From NCBI GenBank assembly GCA_001464755.1, contig LNDR01000393.1, positions 1 to 35,547 of the forward strand: a DNA stretch of 35,547 nt. The letters run 5' to 3'. Origin of the DNA: Rhizobiales bacterium Ga0077524 (lineage in GTDB: Bacteria; Pseudomonadota; Alphaproteobacteria; Rhizobiales; Hyphomicrobiaceae). Positions 15,756-24,164 of the stretch are shown here, one piece after another (the stretch's first letter is position 1; every line of letters begins with the position of its first letter). A model generated the notes under the pieces. The model did not search any database. It was not told the DNA's origin and saw only the letters and a list, made by a program, of their open reading frames with translations. The translations under genes and the position numbers were made by a program.

Positions 15756-17087
15756 TCACTTGGCCTCGAGTTTCGCACCGAGGCCCGTCATCAGGCCTGT
15801 GAACGCCGGGAAGCTGGTCGCGACGAACGTCACGTCGTCGACCTCGACCGGCCGGTCGGTGCCGAGCCCGAGGATCAGAAATGCCATCGCGATGCGATGG
15901 TCCATGTGGGTGACCACGGTGCCGCCGCCGCGCGCCGCGCCGCGTCCTTCGACCACCAGCGTGTCGCCTTCGACCCGGGCCCCGATACCGTTGGCGATAA
16001 GGCCCGCAGCGGTGGCCGCCAAGCGGTCGCTCTCTTTTACCTTGAGCTCCGCCAGCCCCTCCATCCGCGTCTCGCCCTGGGCAAAGGCCGCCACTGCCGC
16101 GAGCACCGGATACTCGTCGATCATCGACGGCGCCCGCGCGGCCGGCACGACGACGCCCGTCAGCGCCCGGTGACGGACACGGATGTCGGCGATCGGCTCC
16201 CCGTTCTCCTCGCGCAGGTCTGCGAAGGCGACGTCCGCGCCCATCTCGCGGAGCGTGGTGTAGAACCCCGTCCGCGTCTCGTTGACGAGCACCCCTTCGA
16301 TCGTCACGTCCGAGCCCGGCACAATAGCGGCCGCTGCAGCGAGGAACGCCGCCGATGACGGATCGGCCGGCACCTTTACATCCCGCCCTTCGAGTTCGGC
16401 ATCACCAACGACGGTGATGGCATGCCGGCCATCGCGCATGGCCGTGCGGACCTCGGCGCCGAAATATCTGAACATGCGCTCCGTGTGATCGCGCGTCGCC
16501 TCGCGCTCGATCACCGTCGTCTCGCCGCTGGTGGCGAGGCCGGCGAAGAGCACGGCCGATTTGACCTGTGCCGACGGCACCGGCGTTGCGTACTCGATCG
16601 GCACAAGGCTCGACGTACCCCGGATTGTGAGCGGCAGCGTCTCGCGGTCCTCGACCACGCCCATGCCCATCTGCCTGAGTGGCGTCAGCACGCGGCGCAT
16701 CGGCCGGCGCGACAGCGAGGCGTCGCCGACGAGGCGTGCCTCGATATCGTGCCCGGCAATGACGCCCATCATCAGCCGGCAACCTGTGCCCGAGTTGCCG
16801 AAGTCGAGCGGCCCCGAAGGCTGGATCAGCCCCCCGACACCGCGCCCCAGCACTTCGATCACGCCCTCGCGGCGGTTGATGCGTGCGCCGAGCGCCTCGA
16901 CGACCTTGGCCGTATTCAGCACGTCCTCCGCCTCGAGCAGTCCGGTGATCCGCGTCGTTCCCGTCGCCAGCGCGCCGAGCATCAATGCGCGATGCGAGAT
17001 CGACTTGTCACCGGGAACACGTACGCGGCCCGAAAGCGGCCCGGAACGATGCGCGACGAGGGGTTTCGGCTGCTGGCTGTGGCTCAC
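15756..17087 (-). CDS. aroA: 3-phosphoshikimate 1-carboxyvinyltransferase (EPSP synthase), class II type
   Basis: Joins phosphoenolpyruvate to shikimate 3-phosphate in aromatic amino-acid synthesis. The protein (443 residues from GTG 17087) has GRVRVPGDKSISHRALMLGAL, LDFGNSGTGCRLMMG, PSAQVKSAVLFAGL, DHTERMFRYFG, PADPSSAAFLAAAAAIVPGSD, RAPSMIDEYP and LKVKESDRLAA. These match the CP4-like class II enzymes of alphaproteobacteria. In the FGNSGTGCR motif the residue equivalent to CP4 Ala100 is Gly. No ATG is well placed, and the GTG gives the usual MSHSQQPKPL-like beginning. The gene is divergent from the TIGR02300 gene, as in many alphaproteobacteria. Confidence 0.95.
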   Translation of the reverse strand: MSHSQQPKPLVAHRSGPLSGRVRVPGDKSISHRALMLGALATGTTRITGLLEAEDVLNTAKVVEALGARINRREGVIEVLGRGVGGLIQPSGPLDFGNSGTGCRLMMGVIAGHDIEARLVGDASLSRRPMRRVLTPLRQMGMGVVEDRETLPLTIRGTSSLVPIEYATPVPSAQVKSAVLFAGLATSGETTVIEREATRDHTERMFRYFGAEVRTAMRDGRHAITVVGDAELEGRDVKVPADPSSAAFLAAAAAIVPGSDVTIEGVLVNETRTGFYTTLREMGADVAFADLREENGEPIADIRVRHRALTGVVVPAARAPSMIDEYPVLAAVAAFAQGETRMEGLAELKVKESDRLAATAAGLIANGIGARVEGDTLVVEGRGAARGGGTVVTHMDHRIAMAFLILGLGTDRPVEVDDVTFVATSFPAFTGLMTGLGAKLEAK

Positions 17088-17278
17088 GGTCTGTCTCGGT
17101 CTGGTGGGCGGTGGAGCTGCTGGGTTGCCATAGACACGCGGCCACCGCCGGCTGTCAACGCAGGCCCGGATCGCCATGTCGCTCGTGGGTCTGTGAACGT
17201 CGATTTTGCGTTTTGACAGGGTCGCGCGGCACGTGCGATAGCACCGCACTTTTTTCTTCAACCTCCTTGAGGTTTGCC

Positions 17279-17650
17279 ATGGCCGACAAAGCGGCGCGCG
17301 GCACCAAGCGGACCTGCCAGAGCGGGTCCTGCGGGTCGCGCTTCTACGATCTCGGGCGTAATCCGATTCAGTGCCCGATTTGCGGAACGACCTACGTCAT
17401 CGCGCGCGCCGCCGCCCTGCCCGCGCGCGAGGAGCGCCAGACCGTGCGCAAGCCCGACATCGCACCCGTTCTCGGTCCTGCGGTCGAAGTCGAGGTGGAG
17501 GCCGAGGACGCGCTCGTCGACGTCGAAGGTGTGGAGGAGCCGCTGGTCGAGGCGGAGGACGACACGTTCCTCGAAGAGGAGGAGGAGGACGCCGGCGGCG
17601 ATGTCACTGCCATCGTCGGGGGTGGCGGTGAGGACGAGGAGGAAAGCTGA
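17279..17650 (+). CDS. TIGR02300-family protein (zinc ribbon plus acidic tail)
   Basis: Conserved alphaproteobacterial protein of unknown function, 123 residues. The N-terminal 45 residues carry four cysteines arranged as a small zinc ribbon (CQSGSCGSRFYDL, then QCPICGTTYVI), including the FYDLxxxP hallmark. The remainder is low-complexity and very acidic, ending in runs of Glu/Asp (EEEEEDAGG, EDEEES). ATG 17279 has GAGG upstream and begins MADKAARGTKRTC. Position upstream of and divergent from aroA is the usual one. The acidic tail suggests binding of a basic partner or nucleic-acid protein, but nothing is established. Confidence 0.88.
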   Translation: MADKAARGTKRTCQSGSCGSRFYDLGRNPIQCPICGTTYVIARAAALPAREERQTVRKPDIAPVLGPAVEVEVEAEDALVDVEGVEEPLVEAEDDTFLEEEEEDAGGDVTAIVGGGGEDEEES

Positions 17651-17757
17651 GGCTTTCCCGTCGATCCGCCGGAAGGCAACGACGAGACGGTTGCCGCTTC
17701 CCTTTGCATGCGTCAACCTTGGCGACGAAACGAAGATCATCGCCAGGGAGCAGCACC

Positions 17758-18915
17758 ATGTCGCTGAAAGGCAAGGCGGCCGTCACGGGGGTCGGCGATA
17801 CACGCTACTCGCGTCAGTCGGGCAAGAGCGTCACGACCTTGCAGATGGAGGCCTCGCTCACGGCGATCCGTGACGCAGGACTCGATCCGAAGGAGATCGA
17901 CGGCATTATCGCCTATGGCAGCATGGCCGTCGTCGCCGAGGATTTCATCACAAACTTCGGCATTCCGGACCTCAAGTTCTCAGCCGTGACGCCGCTCGGT
18001 GGAGCCAGTGCCGTCGCCTCGATCCAGTGCGCGGCGGCAGCTGTTGCCGCGGGGATCTGCAACCACGTGCTCATTCCGATCAGCCGCAACGGCTCGTCCG
18101 GGGTCGGCGGCCGCATCGGCTCGCGCGTGCGTGAGATGCCGCAATTCCGGCTGATCGGCGAGTTCGAGATGCCGCTCGGCGCCATCGCGCCCGCTCAGCT
18201 CTATGCGCCCATGGCACGGCGCCACATGGAGCTTTACGGCACGACGAGCCGCCAGCTCGCCGAGATCGCGGTTTCGACGCGGCACAATGCCATTCTCAAC
18301 GGCAACGCGATGATGACGAAGCCGCTGACGGTCGAGGATCATCAGGCCTCGCGCATGATCTCCGATCCGCTGCGACTCTATGATTGCAGCCTGGAGAGCG
18401 ATGGCGCGTGCGCCTTCGTCGTCTCCTCCGCCGAGCGCGCAAAGGACTGCGCCAAGCCGGTGATCAGCATTCTAGGCGTCGCCGAGGGGCATCCTGACTC
18501 GCCCTCTGCGATCACACAGCGGCCCGACCTGACGCGGCTTGGCCTCGCCAAGGCGGCGCCCAAAGCCTTCGCCATGGCCGGCGTGACGCACGACGATATC
18601 GATGTCGCCGAGGTCTATGATTGCTTCACCTACATCGTCATGTGCCAGCTCGAGGACATGGGCTTCTGCAAGAAGGGCGAGGGCGGGCCATTCGTGGCCT
18701 CGGGTGCGATCAAGCTCGGCGGCAAGCTGCCGATCAATACGCATGGCGGCCTGCTCAGCCAGGCGCACATGGCCGGCTTCAACCACGTCGTCGAGCTCGC
18801 ACGTCAGCTGCGCGGCGAGGCGGGGAACGCCCAGGTGAAGGACGCCGAGGTCGGCCTCGTCACCGGCTACGGCGATATGGGCGACGGCTCGATCGCCATC
18901 ATGGCGCGCGCGTAA
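17758..18915 (+). CDS. Thiolase-like (SCP-x/lipid-transfer type) acyl-CoA enzyme
   Basis: Thiolase-superfamily protein of 385 residues. It starts MSLKGKAAVTGVGDTRYSRQ and keeps the fold signatures SLTAIRDAGLDPKEIDGIIAYG, VYDCFTYIVMCQLEDMGFCKKGEGG and INTHGGLLSQAHMAG. The usual acyl-accepting Cys of a true thiolase is not evident in the PLGGASAVASIQC region. The C-terminal GHP-type motif is replaced by the INTHGG/AHMAG stretch. Proteins of this type pair with DUF35 proteins; the Ltp2-DUF35 complexes act as aldolases that shorten sterol side chains. ATG 17758 has AGGGAG upstream. The DUF35 gene starts 14 bases after the stop, so a complex is likely. Substrate unknown. Confidence 0.88.
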   Translation: MSLKGKAAVTGVGDTRYSRQSGKSVTTLQMEASLTAIRDAGLDPKEIDGIIAYGSMAVVAEDFITNFGIPDLKFSAVTPLGGASAVASIQCAAAAVAAGICNHVLIPISRNGSSGVGGRIGSRVREMPQFRLIGEFEMPLGAIAPAQLYAPMARRHMELYGTTSRQLAEIAVSTRHNAILNGNAMMTKPLTVEDHQASRMISDPLRLYDCSLESDGACAFVVSSAERAKDCAKPVISILGVAEGHPDSPSAITQRPDLTRLGLAKAAPKAFAMAGVTHDDIDVAEVYDCFTYIVMCQLEDMGFCKKGEGGPFVASGAIKLGGKLPINTHGGLLSQAHMAGFNHVVELARQLRGEAGNAQVKDAEVGLVTGYGDMGDGSIAIMARA

Positions 18916-18929
18916 CCGGAGAGAACGCC

Positions 18930-19343
18930 ATGCAAGCGCAAGAGTATCTGAAGCCGACACCCGACCCGACCGCCGACACCGCCCCCTTCTGGGACGGCCT
19001 GAAGCAAGGCAAGCTCCTGCTGCAGTGCTGCTCGGACTGCGGCAAGGTCCGCCATTATCCGCGGCCGGTTTGTCCGTACTGCTACTCGATGGAGCATCGC
19101 TGGGTCGAGGCGAAGGGCACGGGCACGGTCCATTCGTGGACCATCTCCCATCACGCCTTTCATCCGGGCTTCAAGCCGGAGCTGCCCTATGTTCTCGTGA
19201 CGGTCGATCTGGCGGAAGGCGTGCGGATGCAGGCCCAGCTCAAGGGCAGCGAGGCCGGCGCCTTGAAGCTCGGTCTGCCCGTCCAAGTGGCCTTCGAGGC
19301 GGCGACCAGGGATCTCGTGCTTCCGGTGTTCGTCGTCGCCTGA
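18930..19343 (+). CDS. DUF35 / Zn-ribbon OB-fold protein, partner of the thiolase-like enzyme
   Basis: Protein of 137 residues. The N-terminal helix PTPDPTADTAPFWDGLKQGKL is followed by a zinc ribbon with two CxxC pairs (CSDCGKVRHYPRPVCPYC, about residues 34-51). An OB-fold comes next (about 60-137, with GTVHSWTISHHAF and LPYVLVTVDLAEGVRM). This is the complete DUF35 layout, also called ChsH2-like. The start ATG 18930 has GGAGAG upstream and lies 14 bases after the thiolase-like gene. Members typically bind acyl-CoA and stabilise the thiolase-like subunit, which I infer here as well. A hairpin at 19377-19402 follows the gene. Confidence 0.9.
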   Translation: MQAQEYLKPTPDPTADTAPFWDGLKQGKLLLQCCSDCGKVRHYPRPVCPYCYSMEHRWVEAKGTGTVHSWTISHHAFHPGFKPELPYVLVTVDLAEGVRMQAQLKGSEAGALKLGLPVQVAFEAATRDLVLPVFVVA

Positions 19344-19376
19344 GCTTTGTTGGCGAACGCAGCTATTCAACGAGAA

Positions 19377-19402
19377 ACGGCCCGCTCCTGTGAGCGGGCC
19401 GT
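19377..19402. terminator. Bidirectional terminator-like hairpin between convergent genes
   Basis: ACGGCCCGCTC (19377-19387) pairs perfectly with 19392-19402 around a 4-base loop. Read on the minus strand it is followed by TTTCTCGTT, so it may serve mainly the RTX gene ending at 19448. It lies 34 bases after the DUF35 stop. Confidence 0.7.
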
Positions 19403-19447
19403 GCAAATTTCGTGTGGCGATGCCCTGTGAAGGGCAGGCTGGTCCGC

Positions 19448-20494
19448 TTAGACGTAGGCGATGTTGTTGACGATCGCCGCGGCGCTCGTGCCGGTCACGC
19501 CGAGGTAGTGGAAGCCCGTCGCCGTCGGTACTGCGATCCACGTGTAGGTGTTCGCATCGAAGATGAGCAGGTCGTTGGCCATCGACTGCTCGAGCACGAT
19601 GAAGTCGTTGGCGCCCGCGCCGAGCTGCGTGTCCTCGAAGTCGAGGATGAAGTCCGTCTCGTTGGTGTTCGTGCCCTCGTCGAAGGCGTAGAAGTAATCC
19701 GTTGCGCCGTCTAACCCGCCGCCGCCATGGCCAAACAGGTAGTCGTTGCCAGTGCCGCCGAAAACGGCGTCGATCCCCGTGCCGCCGCGGACGTCGTCGT
19801 TCCCGTCGCCGCCTGAGACGACGTCCGAGCCGCTGTCTCCGTAGAGGAAGTCGCTGCCGCCCTGGCCGTACATCGAGTCGTCACCAGTGAAGCCGTACAG
19901 CGTGTCGTTGCTACCACCGGAGCCGCCGAACATCGTGTCGTTGCCGGTTCCGCCGTCGAGGACGTCAACTCCCGTTCCGCCATCCATGAAATCGGCGTCG
20001 GCGCCACCAATCAAGGTATCGTTGCCGATGCCACCCAGCAGCGTGTCCGCGCCACTCTGGCCTTCCAGATGGTCGTTGCCGGTGCCGCCATCGAGGATAT
20101 CGTTGCCGTCCCCGCCGTAAAGGCCCATTTGGAAATACTGGCCAGTATAGCCAGCCACGATCCCACTGTCGTTCCCGCCGCCGCCGTAAAGCGTGTCATT
20201 TCCGCCGGCGCCGTAAAGTGCGTCTCGGTCTTCGTCTCCGTACAGGACGTCGGCGCTAGTGTCTGCGGCGAAACTTGTCGCAAGCCATGGCGTCCCAATC
20301 GCTCCATTTCCTGACCACACAGTGGGGTCCGCGCCAAGGAGCACGTCGTTGCCTTCACCGCCGTAAATTGAGGCGGTGCTAGCAATGGTACTATATATGA
20401 GATCATTGCCATTCAGGCCGTAGATCCAAGCCCACGCGCTGCCTGTATAGAAGTCATCGCCGTCCGTTCCATATCGATCGCCGGGAAATGCCAT
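19448..20494 (-). CDS. RTX (hemolysin-type calcium-binding repeat) protein
   Basis: Protein of 348 residues made largely of Gly/Asp nonapeptide repeats of the GGxGxDxLx type, at about residues 15-270 (for example [23 protein letters not shown] and [11 protein letters not shown]). The repeats bind calcium and fold as parallel beta-rolls, usually after export. No signal peptide or enzyme domain is visible. The non-repeat C-terminus (about 280-348, [23 protein letters not shown] and ending [11 protein letters not shown]) resembles the secretion-signal end of type I substrates. No ABC exporter gene is in the window. ATG 20494 has AAGGAG upstream and is preferred to the TTG at 20527. Confidence 0.88.
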   Translation of the reverse strand: MAFPGDRYGTDGDDFYTGSAWAWIYGLNGNDLIYSTIASTASIYGGEGNDVLLGADPTVWSGNGAIGTPWLATSFAADTSADVLYGDEDRDALYGAGGNDTLYGGGGNDSGIVAGYTGQYFQMGLYGGDGNDILDGGTGNDHLEGQSGADTLLGGIGNDTLIGGADADFMDGGTGVDVLDGGTGNDTMFGGSGGSNDTLYGFTGDDSMYGQGGSDFLYGDSGSDVVSGGDGNDDVRGGTGIDAVFGGTGNDYLFGHGGGGLDGATDYFYAFDEGTNTNETDFILDFEDTQLGAGANDFIVLEQSMANDLLIFDANTYTWIAVPTATGFHYLGVTGTSAAAIVNNIAYV

Positions 20495-20838
20495 TGCCGT
20501 TCTCCTTGCTGATACTACGAGGCTCAATCATGCAGCGTGCAGGGTGAGCCATCGCACGCCGTCATCGGATCACACGATCATGCTCTCTTTGAGGCTTGGC
20601 ACCGACGCAGTCGAGAGATCGATTGGAGAAATCGCACTCGGAACGACGAGCCACACCGGCTGCTGCTATGCTCCATTTCTGGTTCAATATCCGCGCGCAC
20701 CATGCAACCTCAGGTGGTTCAAATCAGAGAAGACCATTCTCCGACAAGAATATGGAACGGACGGTCTAGAATTAATGCTCGACGTTCACAGCGTGTCAAG
20801 CATTTAGCAACGATGAGTATTAAAACGTGGGCAATCGA
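20495..20838. other. 344-base intergenic region upstream of the RTX gene
   Basis: This stretch is visibly A/T-richer than its flanks, especially 20760-20838. Open frames on the plus strand here have no recognisable features and I do not accept them as genes. It should contain the RTX promoter. No RNA gene or strong inverted repeat was seen. Confidence 0.5.
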
Positions 20839-21255
20839 TCAATTGAGGTCAATACGGATTTTCGTATGTCCGATCGTAATGACATCAGCGGGACTGACCA
20901 CTTGATTTCCGGATAGCTGTTGTCCGTTGACCTGCACGGGATTGGTCTTTCCCCCGGCCGCCAATGTGCAAATGCCACCTTTGCACGTCAGATAGGCATG
21001 CGGCTCGCGATGCACCGACATGTCGCCGAAGTCGAGGGCCACGACATTGCGCGCCGCATCGCGACCGATCGAGTTCGAGCCTTCGTAAAACATCAGCGCC
21101 TGGCCTTTGCCGGGACCGTCCGTGATGACGAGCTTACCCGCAACGCGGGTGCGCACGGTGGTCATCAGGTTGTCCATGTCGGCTGGCGCGGCCGGAGTGC
21201 CGCCCTGCTGGACGATCTCGGTCGAAGGCTCCTGGGACTTGGGTGACTTCGCCAT
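20839..21255 (-). CDS. Soluble FHA-domain protein (GPGKG type) no. 1
   Basis: Cytosolic protein of 138 residues with one FHA domain (about 40-138). FHA domains bind phosphothreonine peptides. Visible are TDGPGKGQ, NSIGRD (Gly64-Arg65), LDFGDMSVHREPHA and NPVQVNGQQLSG with DVITIGHTKIRI. The position usually held by the pThr-contacting Ser of the SRxxHA loop appears to be His (His82), so its binding pocket may be altered. The N-terminal 30 residues are polar, with a MDNL motif shared with the FHA protein at 29399. Start ATG 21255 (MAKSPKSQEP) is preferred to the longer frame from 21330, which would run almost to the antiporter stop. It is 87 bases downstream of the antiporter-FHA gene on the same strand, a likely operon. 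Confidence 0.85.
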   Translation of the reverse strand: MAKSPKSQEPSTEIVQQGGTPAAPADMDNLMTTVRTRVAGKLVITDGPGKGQALMFYEGSNSIGRDAARNVVALDFGDMSVHREPHAYLTCKGGICTLAAGGKTNPVQVNGQQLSGNQVVSPADVITIGHTKIRIDLN

Positions 21256-21342
21256 GTCGCTAACTCCCAATTGGACGCGGGGGCTTGAACTCGATGACGA
21301 CGCGGCGCGCGCAACGTCGTCGACAGTCAACTTTTCCGGCGA

Positions 21343-23097
21343 TCAGACACCGCCCGGCGCATAGCGGAATACGAACTCCGGGGCACCGCCCAGCACCACT
21401 TTGTCTCCATCCGCGAGCACGGCATGCTCGTGCGCGATGCCGTTGATGAGGATCGGGTTCGCCTCGGCCCGGTCGGCCGTCTGGTTGTGGATCTCGAACT
21501 TGCCGTCGTGTGTCAGGGCAAGGCGCGCATGGCGGCGCGAGACTCGGATGTCGTTGATGCGGATGTCGTCCTCCGAGTGGCGTCCGATGACCATCGAAGG
21601 CTTTGTCACGTCGAACGTGCCGAGGTCCTCCGCGAAGCTGACAGTCGCCAGAATTGGTGTCTTTGACGTGTCGCGCGGCGCAGGGGCTGCAACGACCGGC
21701 GCCTCGCCCTCGAGTGTCGGCACCTGCGTGCGGCCGCCATCTTTCAGATCGTCGCCGTATCGCTGGAACATGAGGCGCATGATCGGCGTTGGCAGGCCGG
21801 TCGAGACCATGCACATGAACACCGCTGCGGAGAACATCAGCGGCGACACGACCTCTTTCTCGAGGAAGACGACGATGACGATAAGACCCATCAGCCCCTT
21901 GGTTTGCAGCAACAAACCGATGCTCATGGCGAACGGCCAGGATTCGCCGGACATCCTTGCGGCGACGCCGTGTCCGATCATCTTGCCGAAAACGCAGAGG
22001 AAGATGCTGATCGCGAACAGGATCCAGACGTTCGGATCGAAGAAATTGAAAACCGTGTTGAGGCCCGTGTTGAGGAAGAAGAAAGGCATCAGCACGAAAA
22101 CGGTCGTCTGATCGAGACGGTGGGCCGCGATCTCTCGGACTTTGTCGGGCAAGAAGAATCCAGCGACAAAGGCTCCGAGAACAGGATGCAATTCGGTTAT
22201 GCCCGTGATGGCAGAAGCGACGAAGATCGATAGGGCTGTGAACGTGATGATGGCGCTTTCCGGTGCTTCTTTCGCTATCATGCGATTGAGAATCGGCGAA
22301 GCTACCAGCTTGATGAAGCCGACACTGAGTGCACCACCGAGAAATGCCTTGGTCAGCGCGGCGGTCAAGTCGCCACCGAGCGCGAGCGCGACGACGAGGC
22401 CGAGCCCCAGCCACATCATCGTATCGGCGATGCTGGCACTCGCCAGCGCGACGGCCCCCATGCGTCGTCGGGTAATGTCGAGGCCGCGCAAGATCAGCGC
22501 AAGCACGGGAAGCGCCGAGACGGCGATGACAAGGCCATACGCGATCGAGAAGTTAAAGGCTGTCGCGTTTGCCCCGCGCGCTGCGGGAAACCAATGGAAA
22601 ATGAAGTAACCTGCAATGATCGCCAAGCCCCAGCCGAAGATCATCCCGACGACACCAATCGAGACGACGCTCTTGCCTGACTTCCGGATCAGCTCCTTGT
22701 CGGCATCTGCGCCGGCGAGGAACCCGAACAGGCAAACGGCAATTGTGGCTACCGATGCAATGCCGGCTGCGCGATTCACGACCTGCGTTCCGTGATAGCA
22801 GGTCGCGCCGAAAATCGCGTTGAACAGCTCCCGTGCCTGCGGATTGGTGCAAGCGTTGACAGGTTTGGACGGATCGAATTGCGGCGACCAGTTCAGGAAG
22901 GCGGCATCGATCGCGCCGAATATCGAAGGACCGAGCAACACGCCTGAAAAGATCTGCACCACCCCAAGGGGGAAGTGCTTTGACAAGCGGAGCGTGCTCC
23001 AAAGGAAGTAAGGGAACGCGACGATGATGCAGGCTTGCACCAGCAGGATGTAGGGCGGCTTGAGTCCCTGTAAAAGATGAACCAGCTCAGCGTACAT
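21343..23097 (-). CDS. CPA2-type cation/proton antiporter with C-terminal FHA domain
   Basis: Inner-membrane transporter of 584 residues. About 12 hydrophobic helices span 15-440, with family-like stretches VVQIFSGVLLGPSIFG, IAYGLVIAVSALPVLALIL, ASIADTMMWLGLGLVVAL and ELHPVLGAFVAGFFLPD, and QTKGLMGLIVIVVFLEKEV near the end. A linker (about 450-500) leads to a complete FHA domain at about 495-580, with Gly505-Arg506 in VIGRHSEDD, Ser520 and His523 in VSRRHARL, and Asn552-Gly553. The pocket residues are intact, so it should bind phosphothreonine. The start ATG 23097 gives MYAELVHLLQGLKPPY. Transporter-FHA fusions of this kind are unusual. Neighbouring kinase, phosphatase and FHA genes suggest that phosphorylation regulates transport. 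The ion (Na+ or K+) is not predictable. Confidence 0.88.
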   Translation of the reverse strand: MYAELVHLLQGLKPPYILLVQACIIVAFPYFLWSTLRLSKHFPLGVVQIFSGVLLGPSIFGAIDAAFLNWSPQFDPSKPVNACTNPQARELFNAIFGATCYHGTQVVNRAAGIASVATIAVCLFGFLAGADADKELIRKSGKSVVSIGVVGMIFGWGLAIIAGYFIFHWFPAARGANATAFNFSIAYGLVIAVSALPVLALILRGLDITRRRMGAVALASASIADTMMWLGLGLVVALALGGDLTAALTKAFLGGALSVGFIKLVASPILNRMIAKEAPESAIITFTALSIFVASAITGITELHPVLGAFVAGFFLPDKVREIAAHRLDQTTVFVLMPFFFLNTGLNTVFNFFDPNVWILFAISIFLCVFGKMIGHGVAARMSGESWPFAMSIGLLLQTKGLMGLIVIVVFLEKEVVSPLMFSAAVFMCMVSTGLPTPIMRLMFQRYGDDLKDGGRTQVPTLEGEAPVVAAPAPRDTSKTPILATVSFAEDLGTFDVTKPSMVIGRHSEDDIRINDIRVSRRHARLALTHDGKFEIHNQTADRAEANPILINGIAHEHAVLADGDKVVLGGAPEFVFRYAPGGV

Positions 23098-23330
23098 GTG
23101 ATTGATCCGTCAATGGCCCAAGGTCGCCCGACGCTGATGCAGGTCAGCCGCGATCGCGACCGAATGTCTCATTTTGCATCGCACAACTCAATGGGATTTT
23201 GACAATCGCCAACCGAGAATTTTCAAGAAAGTCAACGCCGAGCGATGCGCCGCGAAACTGACGCGAACAGAACGACCACAGGCGGCGCATCCGTAACGGC
23301 GCCGCCCGAAAATAGAAACCGGCCAACTCG

Positions 23331-23900
23331 TTACTTCACTTCGGCCCAATCGAAATCCGGGCCGCACAGGGGTACGAACAATAGGGTGGTCCGCCCCATC
23401 GTGATCTTGTCGTGCGGCTTCAGCTCGCCGTTCGCCAGCAGGGCCGAGTCGTTCAGGTGCACCAGGTTCGGCCGCTCGAGATTCGGCACGAGCTGGTACT
23501 GCCGCTTGCGTCCGTCATAAACGAGGAACGCCTGCTTCTCGCTGGAGATGGCGTCGTCGCCGAAATCGATCGGGATGCGTTGGCCAGACGAGCGGCCGAT
23601 GGTGTTCGATCCGCTGAAGATCGGCCGGAAATTGCCTTTGCCTGGCCCGTTGAGAACCACCAGCCACCCGACAACCGGGTCGCTGCGCACATCGGCCTCG
23701 ACGCCCATCGGCCTGAGGATGCGTGTGTGCCCGGCATCGGAGGCCAAATGCTGTACCGGCACCTTGACCGGCTCAGGAGTGGTCTGCGGCGCAAAGACGG
23801 TCTCTTGCGAGATCTCCTCGGCTCCGATGATGATGGTTGCCTCGTCGGCGGCGTCACGACGGCTGATGGAGCCTGAGGGATCGCGTGTGGGGTGCTTCAT
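23331..23900 (-). CDS. Soluble FHA-domain protein (GPGKG type) no. 2
   Basis: Protein of 189 residues. A variable N-terminus (1-75) contains DEATIIIGAEEISQETVFAP. An FHA domain follows (about 80-185) with VVLNGPGKGN, NTIGRSSGQRIPIDFGDDAISSEKQA and HDKITMGRTTLLFVPL. Compared with the SRQQHA loop of the FHA protein at 29399 it reads SSEKQA: Ser is kept but the Arg and His are lost. Phosphopeptide binding may therefore be weak or changed. ATG 23900 (MKHPTRDP) has GGAAGAG before it; the TTG at 23912 is an alternative. It is divergent from the kinase gene, across a 264-base region that should hold both promoters. Confidence 0.85.
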   Translation of the reverse strand: MKHPTRDPSGSISRRDAADEATIIIGAEEISQETVFAPQTTPEPVKVPVQHLASDAGHTRILRPMGVEADVRSDPVVGWLVVLNGPGKGNFRPIFSGSNTIGRSSGQRIPIDFGDDAISSEKQAFLVYDGRKRQYQLVPNLERPNLVHLNDSALLANGELKPHDKITMGRTTLLFVPLCGPDFDWAEVK

Positions 23901-24164
23901 GGTCTCTTCCAATGGCCAGTCTTGTTAGCATCGCAGAACTCGCCCGCACCTGCATCCGTGGCTGCGTCGGCGAGGCGCGGCGAAGACCCGGTCGGCTGAG
24001 AGAATCGTTCGTGCATGATGTTCCCGCCACCACAATAAAGGAACAGGCAGGCGAGTGTGAAAGGCAATCTCGCGAATAAGTGAACGACGTTTGCGGATTG
24101 CTATTCCGACCTTGCGAACTATACTTCGTCCACAAGATGTCGCCGCCAGCCCGGAGCTTGATGC

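Noticed and set aside
19448-20494. Regularly spaced repeats that might suggest a CRISPR or satellite array
   Set aside because: The periodicity is the 27-base codon repeat of RTX nonapeptides; the units are in frame and diverged, with no spacers.
20537-20905. Plus-strand frame of 122 codons upstream of the RTX gene
   Set aside because: Overlaps the end of the FHA gene in antisense and has no recognisable features; A/T-rich promoter region is a better reading.
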